Shown here: positions 7,888 to 15,306 of the stretch, piece by piece | Position numbering within the stretch: position 1 is the first letter of the stretch | Layout of the letters: each line of letters begins with the position of its first letter | Virus record (IMG/VR): IMGVR_UViG_3300032087_000996 | Span: 1 to 38,335 of that record | Reading direction: 5' to 3' (one strand) | Length of the DNA: 38,335 bases | Source: a virus | Position numbers and translations under genes: made by a program | Notes under the pieces: model-generated | What the model was told of the DNA's origin: nothing | The model's database searches: none | What the model saw: only the letters and a program-made list of their open reading frames with translations

Positions 7888-8353
7888 TGACAATATAATT
7901 TTATTTCCTGCTGATCGTATTAAGAATATAGAAGCTACAGGTAAAAAAGATAATGATGTTTTTAAAAAACGTATTGAAAAGCAACAGACAAAAGCTTTTG
8001 TTGAGGATAGTGTTGACCAAATATCAATGGATCTTATTAAAAAATTTGTTGACATGGCTTGCAAAACACAACAAGCGACATTTACAAAAGACTTCAGTTT
8101 GTTGGTAGATATGATGAGAGGTCTATTGTATAGGGATTTTGGTTTAAATCATCCTGCTCAAAGATTGGCAGATAAGATGGTTGTACTAGATCAAAATACT
8201 AGAGGGCAAACAATTGCTCGACTAGACTATGCAAAAGTTTTAGAATTTAAATCTAAACCAAAGAAACCTTTAAATAAAGAGGTATCAGAGGAGTTAGATG
8301 ATCTAAGGAATGGTTCCGGAATATTTGAACCAGATATGGACTTAGATGATTAA
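7880..8353 (+). CDS. Conserved hypothetical T4-like phage protein
   Basis: A helical, acidic protein of about 157 residues. The frame extends to a GTG at 7868, but GTG at 7880 (product starting MSDDNIILFPAD) has an AAAGG stretch upstream and looks like related phage N-termini. Core: SVDQISMDLIKKFVDMA then DFSLLVDMMRGLLYRDFGL, probably a helical bundle, with an acidic C-terminus. Function unknown. It overlaps the glutaredoxin stop by eight bases. Confidence 0.62.
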   Translation: MSDDNIILFPADRIKNIEATGKKDNDVFKKRIEKQQTKAFVEDSVDQISMDLIKKFVDMACKTQQATFTKDFSLLVDMMRGLLYRDFGLNHPAQRLADKMVVLDQNTRGQTIARLDYAKVLEFKSKPKKPLNKEVSEELDDLRNGSGIFEPDMDLDD

Positions 8354-8447
8354 GAGATTGCATAAGGCACTTTGCAATAAAGTATTAGGTAACACGGCCA
8401 CCAAATACTTTTTAATTGATGGTCGTAAATTTTATAAAGGAGATATA

Positions 8448-8795
8448 ATGTTTAAATCATTATCAAACATCTTTCAAAAAGATGAATTAGTTTCAGTTAA
8501 AGTTGTAAAAAGATCAGCAACTGAAACAAGAGGTAGAAAAAAACTATCTAAAAGAGCTAAAGTAATTAATCTTTTAGCTTCAGGTGAATCAGTATCATGG
8601 AAAACTTTGAGAACAAAGTTTGACTTGGTATCTCCGAGAGCTCTTATTGATACATTAAGAGCTGAAGGCAACATGATTTATGTAAATAAATCAGCGAAAG
8701 GTACTTCTTACAGAATGGGTCAGCCTACAAAAGCAATTGTAGCTGCTGGTATTAAAGCTCTGTATGGTACACAATACGCATACAATAACGCCTAA
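8448..8795 (+). CDS. Conserved small winged-helix-like phage protein
   Basis: A 115-residue basic protein. I place the start at 8448, directly after an AAAGGAGATATA Shine-Dalgarno; the frame could extend to ATG 8346, but the intervening sequence is not convincing. Residues 40-95 (GRKKLSKRAKVINLLASG, then VSWKTLRTKFDL, then SPRALIDTLRAEGN) read as a helix-turn-helix or winged helix, so DNA binding is plausible. Close relatives occur in marine T4-like phages as uncharacterised proteins. The strong ribosome binding site and immediate terminator suggest high, isolated expression. Confidence 0.72.
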   Translation: MFKSLSNIFQKDELVSVKVVKRSATETRGRKKLSKRAKVINLLASGESVSWKTLRTKFDLVSPRALIDTLRAEGNMIYVNKSAKGTSYRMGQPTKAIVAAGIKALYGTQYAYNNA

Positions 8796-8804
8796 TTAAA
8801 ATTT

Positions 8805-8830
8805 GGGGGCGAGTTTTTCGCCCCCTTTTT
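8805..8830 (+). terminator. Rho-independent terminator
   Basis: Perfect 8-bp stem GGGGGCGA/TCGCCCCC (8805-8812 with 8818-8825), 5-nt loop, then five T residues. It ends the small-gene block that starts upstream. Confidence 0.93.
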
Positions 8831-8832
8831 AT

Positions 8833-8840
8833 TATAAATA
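8833..8840 (+). promoter_or_regulatory. T4-type late promoter TATAAATA
   Basis: Exact late octamer immediately after the terminator, about 33 bases before the ATG at 8874. Expected transcription start near 8846. Confidence 0.75.
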
Positions 8841-8873
8841 GGTTAGTAACATCTATTAAAAAGGATACAAGGT

Positions 8874-9314
8874 ATGAAATACTACAAAATAACACCTGAG
8901 TCTAACGACAAGAAAATTATCGTTGAAGAAACTTATTCTCAACATGATGGACATGGTAACGAAAATATAGTGATTACATTGAAAGAAACTTATAATACAG
9001 GACATGTTGTTATCAAATTTGATGATTCAGAAAGTATTGATAGCTACAATGTTGATGGTGTCGCTGAAGACGGTAACTTTGCTGTTTCTCATTCAGATAA
9101 ACATTATCATTCACACACTGGTGCTGACTTAGTTGCGTCTGAAATTTCAGGTACAGGTGTAGATAATACACAATTACAAAATGATTTTTCAACACACGGT
9201 AAAGATCATATAGTTTCAACATATGGTCCAGATTCAACACATGGTATGCCTATGACTTCAGTATTCAAAATTTCTGGTAACAGAGTTGCTACTGATGTTT
9301 CTAGTGATTACTAA
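8874..9314 (+). CDS. Late-expressed hypothetical protein, His/Asp-rich
   Basis: A 146-residue, beta-rich acidic protein with many His residues (SHSDKHYHSHTGADL at about 75-89). No signal peptide or recognised domain. It sits alone between a terminator and a late promoter, so it is probably made late and may be a virion or decoration component, but that is inference from the promoter only. An AAGGATACAAGGT stretch serves as ribosome binding site. Confidence 0.6.
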   Translation: MKYYKITPESNDKKIIVEETYSQHDGHGNENIVITLKETYNTGHVVIKFDDSESIDSYNVDGVAEDGNFAVSHSDKHYHSHTGADLVASEISGTGVDNTQLQNDFSTHGKDHIVSTYGPDSTHGMPMTSVFKISGNRVATDVSSDY

Positions 9315-9322
9315 TTTATATA

Positions 9323-9580
9323 ATGACCGAGTTTAGACAAGGTATTTTTCAATTAATTGCACAGACAAGTGGTGGCCGAGCAATAGTATATACGCTAGGC
9401 CACATTGTCATATCATTAACAACTGTAAAAGTAATCACAGGTTCCAGTTGGTTTGACGCTGGAGCGGTTGCATTAATAGAACCAATGTTAAATGGTTTTT
9501 GGTACTATCTTTTAGATAAATTATGGACGTGGAAATTTAGATATAATGATTTTGAGAAAGATGTGCTAAAACGTGATTAA
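9323..9580 (+). CDS. DUF2061-like membrane protein
   Basis: An 85-residue membrane protein with two spans: GHIVISLTTVKVITGSSWF and GAVALIEPMLNGFWYYLLDKLW. The 'xGxxxxxxxLIEPxxxxxxYYLxxxxW' arrangement is the hallmark of DUF2061 membrane proteins. Function unknown. It overlaps the following oxygenase-like gene by eight bases. Confidence 0.75.
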   Translation: MTEFRQGIFQLIAQTSGGRAIVYTLGHIVISLTTVKVITGSSWFDAGAVALIEPMLNGFWYYLLDKLWTWKFRYNDFEKDVLKRD

Positions 9581-10076
9581 AGAACCTATTGACAATTTTT
9601 TAAAAGACGAAGCTATAGAAAAACAAGTATTTGATTTTCTTACAAATTCGGATTTCCCTTATTACTATCAACCACATTTAGCCTACGAAGGTGCAGGTAG
9701 ACCTAACGAGTTCTTTTTTCAACATAGATTATTTGATGAAGAACCATTATCTAATTTTTTTGATTTTTTTGACCAACACATATTTCAAAAATTAAATTAC
9801 AAGACTTTATACAGAGCAAAGGTAAACTTAACCACATTTACACCAGAACCAGTTATTAGTGAGTGGCATATAGATGATGTAAACAACGACCACAAGGTTG
9901 CAATCTATTATGTAAATGATAATAATGGTTATACTGAAATATTTGATGGTGAAAAGAATTATAATATAGCTTCAAAGAGAAATAGAATGGTAACCTTTGA
10001 TGGTAAGTATGAACACCGAGCAGTTGGTCATACAGATGAGAAAGTGAGAGTGGTAATCAATATAAATTATGAATAA
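9573..10076 (+). CDS. 2OG-Fe(II) oxygenase-like protein
   Basis: A 167-residue protein with the compact phage prolyl-4-hydroxylase-like layout. The proximal iron ligands are HIDD (H-x-D, near residues 92-94), followed by a VAIYYVND strand, and the distal ligand is His in YEHRAVGHT, with Arg in KVRVVININY as the expected 2-oxoglutarate anchor. It would hydroxylate or otherwise oxidise a protein or nucleobase; the target is unknown. One of five such enzymes in this window. Confidence 0.72.
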   Translation: MIKEPIDNFLKDEAIEKQVFDFLTNSDFPYYYQPHLAYEGAGRPNEFFFQHRLFDEEPLSNFFDFFDQHIFQKLNYKTLYRAKVNLTTFTPEPVISEWHIDDVNNDHKVAIYYVNDNNGYTEIFDGEKNYNIASKRNRMVTFDGKYEHRAVGHTDEKVRVVININYE

Positions 10077-10308
10077 AAATCATTTAAGAAACGTAAGAGC
10101 TTTATTAGAAAATGCAAAATCATTTAATGTCAGCCGTAAGGTTGATTCATATGAATTTGAATCATTAGAAAAAATGATACTAGATGACCAAATTAGATAT
10201 AGTGAAGTCATAGAATTATTTACCGATACAGAATATAGAAATTGGTTTTATGATAGAAACTTTGCTAATGAAAAAGAAATAGAAATAACAAGGTTTTCTG
10301 ATTTATGA
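10069..10308 (+). CDS. Hypothetical small protein
   Basis: A 79-residue charged helical protein (LRNVRALLENAKSF at the N-terminus; FTDTEYRNWFYDRNF in the middle). No family recognised. The start overlaps the oxygenase stop and the stop overlaps the RNase H start, so it is translationally coupled to both. Confidence 0.6.
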   Translation: MNKNHLRNVRALLENAKSFNVSRKVDSYEFESLEKMILDDQIRYSEVIELFTDTEYRNWFYDRNFANEKEIEITRFSDL

Positions 10309-11141
10309 TATTAGTTGATTTAAACCAAGTTTTAATTTCAAACCTTATGGCACAAACAAGAGGTGAGGTTTCTGCTGACGTAGATATGATACGTCATATG
10401 GTGATGAACTCACTAAGAAACTATAATAAAATGTTTAAAAAGGAATACGGTAAAATGGTACTGTGTTCAGACGCAGCTGATCCTTGGCGAAGAGAAATAT
10501 TCCCTCTATACAAATATAGTCGTAGAAAAGGTAGAGATGAAGACCAGAGAGATTGGACAGAAATATTTAACATCTTACATAACATAAAACAAGAATTAAA
10601 AGATAACTTTCCTTATGTGGTCTTAACATTAGATAATACTGAGGCAGACGATATAATTGCTGTTTTATGTAAAGAAGCTAAAGAAAAGGTTATGATTATA
10701 TCTGGCGACAAAGACTTTATACAATTACAAAAATATACACATGTTAAACAATATGCACCTATACAAAAGAAAATGATAGGTGAAGACATTGATCCTGTGG
10801 TATTTTTAAGAGAACAAATTATCAAAGGTGATAGATCAGATGGTATACCAAATATACTAAGTGAAGATGATATATTTACAACTGATAAAAAACAGGCACC
10901 AATAACTAAGAAAAGATTATTAGAGTGGTCAAATATTGACAATATACCACTTGGTTCAGAAACTAAGAAGTATTATGAACGTAATAAGACATTGATTGAT
11001 TTGGATGAGATTCCAGATCGTATATATAATAATATACTTAATGAGTATAAATCTTATAAAGTGAATGACAGGTCGCAACTGTTAACATACTTTATAGAAA
11101 ATAAACTAAAAGTGATGATTGAAAATATATCAGACTTTTGA
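10305..11141 (+). CDS. rnh: RNase H / 5'-3' flap exonuclease (T4 Rnh type)
   Basis: A 278-residue member of the FEN/5'-nuclease superfamily, slightly shorter than T4 RNase H. Metal-site acidic residues are visible: MILVDLNQ at the start (first Asp), CSDAADPWRRE, then NTEADDII (Asp pair) and ISGDKDFIQL (Asp pair), followed by an IIKGDRSDGIPN helix-hairpin-helix entry. It removes RNA primers and 5' flaps from lagging-strand fragments, working in T4 with gp32 and polymerase. The ATG overlaps the upstream stop. In T4 rnh lies next to gp33/59/32; here those genes are about 11 kb away. Confidence 0.9.
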   Translation: MILVDLNQVLISNLMAQTRGEVSADVDMIRHMVMNSLRNYNKMFKKEYGKMVLCSDAADPWRREIFPLYKYSRRKGRDEDQRDWTEIFNILHNIKQELKDNFPYVVLTLDNTEADDIIAVLCKEAKEKVMIISGDKDFIQLQKYTHVKQYAPIQKKMIGEDIDPVVFLREQIIKGDRSDGIPNILSEDDIFTTDKKQAPITKKRLLEWSNIDNIPLGSETKKYYERNKTLIDLDEIPDRIYNNILNEYKSYKVNDRSQLLTYFIENKLKVMIENISDF

Positions 11142-11163
11142 ACATAGCTATGGAGATATAAAA

Positions 11164-11679
11164 ATGGCAACAAGAAACCCTAACTTAATAGACCCAAAAG
11201 CAATGACACGTGTACAATCAACAAGAGGTACATCAAAGCCATTGATTTCGGAAGTCTTAACAAAGGTTAATAACGCCAAAGATAAACCTAAAAAGATCAA
11301 AGTATTACAAGACAATGATACACCTGGTCTAAGAGTGATTTTGAAAGGCGCATTTGATCCTAAACTCGAATGGACTATACCAGAGGGAACTCCACCATTT
11401 ATGGCAAATGAGGCCCCTATTGGTACGGAACATTCTCTTTTGGAAAATGAAAGTAAAAAGTTATGGCATTTTATTAAAGGTGCAGATAACCAAACTACTA
11501 AAATCCAAAAGGAAAATATGTTTATTCAAATACTAGAAGCTTTACATAAAGATGAGGCACAAGTATTAATAGACACCAAAGATAAGAAACTTAACAAAGT
11601 TTACAAAGGTTTAAGCGAATCGGTAGTTAAAGCTGCCTTCAATTGGGACGATAATTTCGTCAAATTAGACGCAAAATAA
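11164..11679 (+). CDS. Conserved T4-like marine phage protein (DUF6433-like)
   Basis: A 171-residue protein. I use the ATG at 11164, preceded by GGAGATATAAAA; the frame reaches back to 11119 inside rnh, but those 15 residues do not look conserved. Key segments: KPKKIKVLQDNDTPGLRVIL, FDPKLEWTIPEGTPPF, and FIKGADNQT followed by MFIQILEALHKDEA. This matches a family I know from marine T4-like phages, possibly DUF6433. Function unknown. A terminator hairpin follows at once. Confidence 0.7.
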   Translation: MATRNPNLIDPKAMTRVQSTRGTSKPLISEVLTKVNNAKDKPKKIKVLQDNDTPGLRVILKGAFDPKLEWTIPEGTPPFMANEAPIGTEHSLLENESKKLWHFIKGADNQTTKIQKENMFIQILEALHKDEAQVLIDTKDKKLNKVYKGLSESVVKAAFNWDDNFVKLDAK

Positions 11680-11682
11680 CCA

Positions 11683-11718
11683 TTTAGAGGGGGTGCGACA
11701 TTCTGTACCCCCTTTAAA
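11683..11718 (+). terminator. Terminator-like hairpin
   Basis: A 12-bp stem (11683-11694 with 11707-11718, one G-T wobble, five consecutive G-C pairs) with a 12-nt loop, four bases after the stop codon. The following tract is only moderately T-rich, so termination may be partial. Confidence 0.7.
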
Positions 11719-11755
11719 TCATTGATTTTACATACTTTTTTCTGAAAATTAGCTG

Positions 11756-11784
11756 TTGACTCTAGTAGGATAATGTGTTATCCT
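11756..11784 (+). promoter_or_regulatory. Sigma70-like promoter TTGACT-N17-TATCCT
   Basis: -35 TTGACT at 11756-11761, -10 TATCCT at 11779-11784, spacer 17 bp, just after the terminator. Start near 11791 gives a leader of about 28 nt with AAAGAAAGG before ATG 11819. Confidence 0.72.
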
Positions 11785-11818
11785 AAATAGTAATTAACAA
11801 AGAAAGGTATATTATATT

Positions 11819-12148
11819 ATGAAAAAGTTTATTGGGTTTGTTATTGTTTTAAATGCATTACTATGGTTTGGTTTATCAAATATAGCAAGTGCAAACGACA
11901 AGTTAGAAACAACTATAGGTTCTATAATACAATCTAAATTAAACGGTTTGAACGTTGATGAAGCTGCCATTATGGAAGCTGAATTAGAATTTATTGCTCA
12001 CAAGTTTGCAATAGAAAGTATCAACATCCTTCAACATTACTTGCCGTCTATTTTAGATGGTATTTCAGCTGATCTAAGATTAAAAGCTGATAAAGAATTT
12101 AAATGTGCTCTACTAAAAGGCTCACAGATAGAGGACGATTGTGAATAG
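11819..12148 (+). CDS. Exported small protein
   Basis: A 109-residue protein with a signal peptide: MKKFIGFVIVLNALLWFGL then a likely cleavage after SNIASA. The mature chain is helical and acidic and ends with two cysteines (FKCALLK and DDCE) that could form a disulfide. No family recognised. Own promoter; overlaps a small membrane gene at its 3' end. Confidence 0.62.
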   Translation: MKKFIGFVIVLNALLWFGLSNIASANDKLETTIGSIIQSKLNGLNVDEAAIMEAELEFIAHKFAIESINILQHYLPSILDGISADLRLKADKEFKCALLKGSQIEDDCE

Positions 12149-12296
12149 TTTAACAGAATTTTTTGAAATAGTTTATAATATTTTACCACAAGAGATTGTA
12201 ATTATATTATTATCAGGTCTTTTTATGAGTATCTGGTTCATTATAGGAGATTTAAAAAATAAGTATGTTAAAAGAAACACGAAAAAGTCAGGTTAA
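12141..12296 (+). CDS. 51-residue membrane microprotein (GTG start)
   Basis: A GTG-initiated frame overlapping the preceding stop by eight bases, with GAGGACGATT upstream as a possible ribosome binding site. The product has one membrane span (VIILLSGLFMSIWFIIG) and a strongly basic tail (KNKYVKRNTKKSG), so N-out/C-in by the positive-inside rule. It overlaps the SprT-like gene by 32 bases. Confidence 0.5.
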   Translation: MNSLTEFFEIVYNILPQEIVIILLSGLFMSIWFIIGDLKNKYVKRNTKKSG

Positions 12297-12678
12297 AAAA
12301 ATACTAAAGCGAGAACTCACGTCTAGTAGAATGTATAGAACCACATATACAGATATTAAAAAGTATTTTAACATGATTAATGAAAGTGTATTCAAAGGCA
12401 ACTTATCACCTTTTAATGAAATTATTATTAAACAAATTAGAGATAAAAAAAGATACTGCTACGGTCAAGTAGAAATCTTAGAGTGGAAAAGAAAAGGTAC
12501 AAGGGTGTATAGATTACAAATGCAACCAAAGTATCGTAACAAAAAAGAATTTGTGGACACGTTAGGCCACGAAATGGTGCACCTATATCAAATGGCCAAT
12601 ATAGGTGATACAGGCAACCATAATAAACTGTTTTACAGTTTTAGGCCAAAACTTAACGCTATAGGGTTAGACCTATAA
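12265..12678 (+). CDS. SprT-like zinc metalloprotease
   Basis: A 137-residue protein of the SprT/Spartan-like minimal metalloprotease type. The HExxH zinc motif is HEMVH (about 109-113) in LGHEMVHLYQ, with a third His ligand in the following GNHNKLFYSF loop. The upstream DIKKYFNMINESVF helix and YGQVEI strand match the family's N-terminal part. Family members cleave DNA-bound proteins or act in phage head or replication processes; the target here is unknown. Confidence 0.8.
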   Translation: MLKETRKSQVKKILKRELTSSRMYRTTYTDIKKYFNMINESVFKGNLSPFNEIIIKQIRDKKRYCYGQVEILEWKRKGTRVYRLQMQPKYRNKKEFVDTLGHEMVHLYQMANIGDTGNHNKLFYSFRPKLNAIGLDL

Positions 12679-12700
12679 ATTATATAATAAGGAGAGTGAA

Positions 12701-13021
12701 ATGCCAAAGCGTAAATCAAAAGAACTGGACCATTATCTAAAACATATTATAGATAAAGTACCAGAAAAAATAGAAAACTTTATTAACTCAGACGAAAACA
12801 AAATTACCTATTATACTGGTAATTGGGCTAAAGATGTAGTTAATAATTATACAGAAAAACAAGCTGAAAAGATATTCAAAAAGATGTCTTCTTTTTCAGA
12901 TAGAGTTTTATTTTTTCAAAAAAGAAATAAGAACATTGAGATAGGTACTTGGTCGGAGTATGGTGAGAACTTACCAGAATCAATCAGTAGCTATGATTAT
13001 ATTTGTGTAAGGTCAAAATAA
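12701..13021 (+). CDS. Hypothetical protein
   Basis: A 106-residue charged protein with a good GGAGAG ribosome binding site. N-terminal basic helix (PKRKSKELDHYLKHIIDKV); the C-terminal end (TWSEYGENLPESISSYDYI) is acidic and aromatic. No family recognised. The stop shares a base with the next start. Confidence 0.6.
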   Translation: MPKRKSKELDHYLKHIIDKVPEKIENFINSDENKITYYTGNWAKDVVNNYTEKQAEKIFKKMSSFSDRVLFFQKRNKNIEIGTWSEYGENLPESISSYDYICVRSK

Positions 13022-13602
13022 TGAAAACAGTTGAAGAACTAATATCATCTGGTTCAATTATAACTCAAACTGGTTTTTTAGATAACTATGCTGAGTTATA
13101 TGAGAAGTTAGAAAAGTATCACTATGACGAAATATATCAACCGTCTAGTGTATATTATGGTAATAGGTTTCAATCACCACTACCTTGTTGGGAAACAGAT
13201 TACTTTGCCAATTGTGATCCAGATATGAACGAAAAAATTAAAAGTCAAGTACAAAAATTATTTGAAAAACCAATTATAGATTGGCATTGTAGAATAAGAC
13301 TTACAATAACAGATGAATTAAAACAATCTGTACATTTAAAACATGGTGGTTCAAACTCTATAGGTTCTGTACACTATGACGATTATGATTTTGCAGGTGT
13401 TCTACCGTTTGAACAATCATATACTGGTGGCACAGCATTTTACGAGAACAATTGGGATAAAGCACCCGATATAATTTATGGATCGTGGCCTAATAGATTA
13501 GTCTTATACAAAGGCAAAAGAAATCATGCAGCTTGCCACGATTTTACTTATGATAAAAGATATATGTTAGTATTATTTTTTAATTTGAAAGGACAATTAT
13601 AA
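13021..13602 (+). CDS. 2OG-Fe(II) oxygenase-like protein
   Basis: A 193-residue protein. I start at ATG 13021 (TAATG overlap) rather than a GTG at 13003. Iron ligands are readable as H-x-D in SVHYDDYDFAGV, with a preceding LKHGG loop, and distal His in KRNHAACHDF, followed by Arg in DKRYMLVLFFN as the likely 2-oxoglutarate anchor. The YTGGTAFYEN strand corresponds to the double-stranded beta-helix core. Substrate unknown. Confidence 0.7.
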   Translation: MKTVEELISSGSIITQTGFLDNYAELYEKLEKYHYDEIYQPSSVYYGNRFQSPLPCWETDYFANCDPDMNEKIKSQVQKLFEKPIIDWHCRIRLTITDELKQSVHLKHGGSNSIGSVHYDDYDFAGVLPFEQSYTGGTAFYENNWDKAPDIIYGSWPNRLVLYKGKRNHAACHDFTYDKRYMLVLFFNLKGQL

Positions 13603-13603
13603 T

Positions 13604-14344
13604 ATGAGAAAAAAAATATACGATAGTATAAAGAAACTAATATTATTTACAACTTTAGTTTCAGTAATATCAGTAGGTTCGTTTATCTACGGTACATTTA
13701 ACCCTAATAATATGATTAAGGCTGATATTCAAAGAAATGTTGAAACAAAACATGCTCTTTGGGCAAAAGACTTAGGTCTACATGAACCAGAAATGAAATA
13801 TAGAAACAATGTGGAGTTTATACATGCATTGAACAAATGTGTTGATTTTCTAAACTTTCAAACACCACCTGAGTTAAGAGTACCTTACTCTATGTTATCA
13901 GCACAAGCTGTATTAGAAAGTGGTTGGGGTACAAGTAGATTTGCAAAAGAAGGCAATAATCTATTTGGTATACGTACATGGAACAAAGATAAGGGTATGT
14001 TACCTATTGGCATGTCACCAGATACGCCGTGGCGTGTAAGATCATTTGATACAAAATGTGGTTCTGTAAAAGAATATATGTCATTGTTAAATTACCACGA
14101 GGCATATGTTGACTTTAGAGAACTAAGAACTAAGATGTTAAAAAATGGCGAACCATTGAATGGTAAGAAACTAATTAAAACATTAAAGGCATTTTCTACA
14201 ACAAAAGACTATTCAGCTAGAGTTATAAACATGATGAATAAAATAGAAGAGGTAACTGTAACTGAGGAGTTTAATCAGATAGATCAGGAAATGGTTATAA
14301 AACTAAAAGAGAAACCTCCAATACCACTTAAAAAACCTGACTAA
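13604..14344 (+). CDS. Membrane-anchored N-acetylglucosaminidase (GH73/Bax-like), endolysin candidate
   Basis: A 246-residue protein with an uncleaved-looking N-terminal hydrophobic segment (LILFTTLVSVISVGSFIYG, residues 13-31), then a GH73/Bax-type glucosaminidase domain from about 75 to 215: SMLSAQAVLESGWGTSR with the catalytic Glu, followed by NNLFGIRTW, both signature motifs. The Pro/Lys-rich tail is probably disordered. It cleaves peptidoglycan glycan strands in the periplasm. A signal-anchor endolysin would be exported by Sec and released when the membrane is depolarised. The next gene is a multi-span membrane protein, a plausible lysis partner. Confidence 0.82.
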   Translation: MRKKIYDSIKKLILFTTLVSVISVGSFIYGTFNPNNMIKADIQRNVETKHALWAKDLGLHEPEMKYRNNVEFIHALNKCVDFLNFQTPPELRVPYSMLSAQAVLESGWGTSRFAKEGNNLFGIRTWNKDKGMLPIGMSPDTPWRVRSFDTKCGSVKEYMSLLNYHEAYVDFRELRTKMLKNGEPLNGKKLIKTLKAFSTTKDYSARVINMMNKIEEVTVTEEFNQIDQEMVIKLKEKPPIPLKKPD

Positions 14345-14352
14345 ATATAAAC

Positions 14353-15300
14353 ATGTTTTTAATTCTATTAACATTTATCTCAGCTATTAGTATATCTGTA
14401 ATAGCTGCAGGTTATTCAATCATTGGATTGGCTACACTATTTGCTGGTGCATTTGTACCTATCATTGCTATGGGTAGTGCGTTGGAAGTAGGTAAACTTG
14501 TAGCCGCCAGTTGGTTGTATAATAACTGGTCAAATCAATTTGTACCAACATCATTACGTACATATTTGTTTTTTGCAGTTATAGTGTTAATCTTTATTAC
14601 TTCTATGGGTATCTTTGGTTTCTTATCAAAGGCACATTTAGATCAAGTAAAACCTACATCAAGTAATAATATTAAAATAGAACTAATAGATAAACAATTA
14701 GCTTCTCAACAAAGTATTATTGATAGATCACAAGACACATTAAATCTTTTAGATAGTGCATTAGAAAAATATGTTGATATGGAGTATGTGACCAGAGGTT
14801 TAAAAGAACGTGAAAAACAAAAAGATGAACGAGAAGCATTAAATATTGCAATAACAAATGCAATAAATGAAATTGCCAAATTAACTGAGAACAAAGGTAA
14901 TTTACAATTAGAACAAGATAAGATAGAGGCAGAGGTTGGTCCTATCAAATACATTGCAGAATTAATCTACGGTGATAAGGCAGAGGATTATTTTGACGAG
15001 GCAGTACGTTGGGTTATTATAGTATTGATATTTGTATTTGACCCTTTAGCAGTATTACTATTGATAGCTGCCAATATATCTTTACGTACTAGAAAACATA
15101 AAATAGATGTTAAGAAAAACGAAAAGAAAATAGATTACGAAAAAGAGATACAAAAAGAAAAAGATAAGTTAGCAAAGATGAGAAAGAAACAAAAAGAATA
15201 TACTAAGTTTGCTAAAAAACTAGGTGTAAATCGTGTATCTGATCTTAAAAAGGATGAAATTAAATTAAAGGTAAATCAAATTTTAAATATGAACAAGTAG
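14353..15300 (+). CDS. Large membrane protein with central coiled coil
   Basis: A 315-residue protein with three N-terminal hydrophobic segments (about 1-22, 24-50 and 70-92), a long charged helical region (about 105-200, e.g. GLKEREKQKDEREALN), one more strong span (WVIIVLIFVFDPLAVLLLIAA, about 218-240), and a very basic C-terminal coiled coil. Similar proteins occur in marine myoviruses without known function. It sits directly after the glucosaminidase, so a role in lysis (holin- or spanin-like) is possible, but nothing in the sequence proves it. Confidence 0.65.
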   Translation: MFLILLTFISAISISVIAAGYSIIGLATLFAGAFVPIIAMGSALEVGKLVAASWLYNNWSNQFVPTSLRTYLFFAVIVLIFITSMGIFGFLSKAHLDQVKPTSSNNIKIELIDKQLASQQSIIDRSQDTLNLLDSALEKYVDMEYVTRGLKEREKQKDEREALNIAITNAINEIAKLTENKGNLQLEQDKIEAEVGPIKYIAELIYGDKAEDYFDEAVRWVIIVLIFVFDPLAVLLLIAANISLRTRKHKIDVKKNEKKIDYEKEIQKEKDKLAKMRKKQKEYTKFAKKLGVNRVSDLKKDEIKLKVNQILNMNK

Positions 15301-15306
15301 GTTATT

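Noticed and set aside
8346-8447. N-terminal extension of the 8448 gene
   Set aside because: A much stronger Shine-Dalgarno (AAAGGAGATATA) lies before ATG 8448 and the extension does not resemble the conserved family start.
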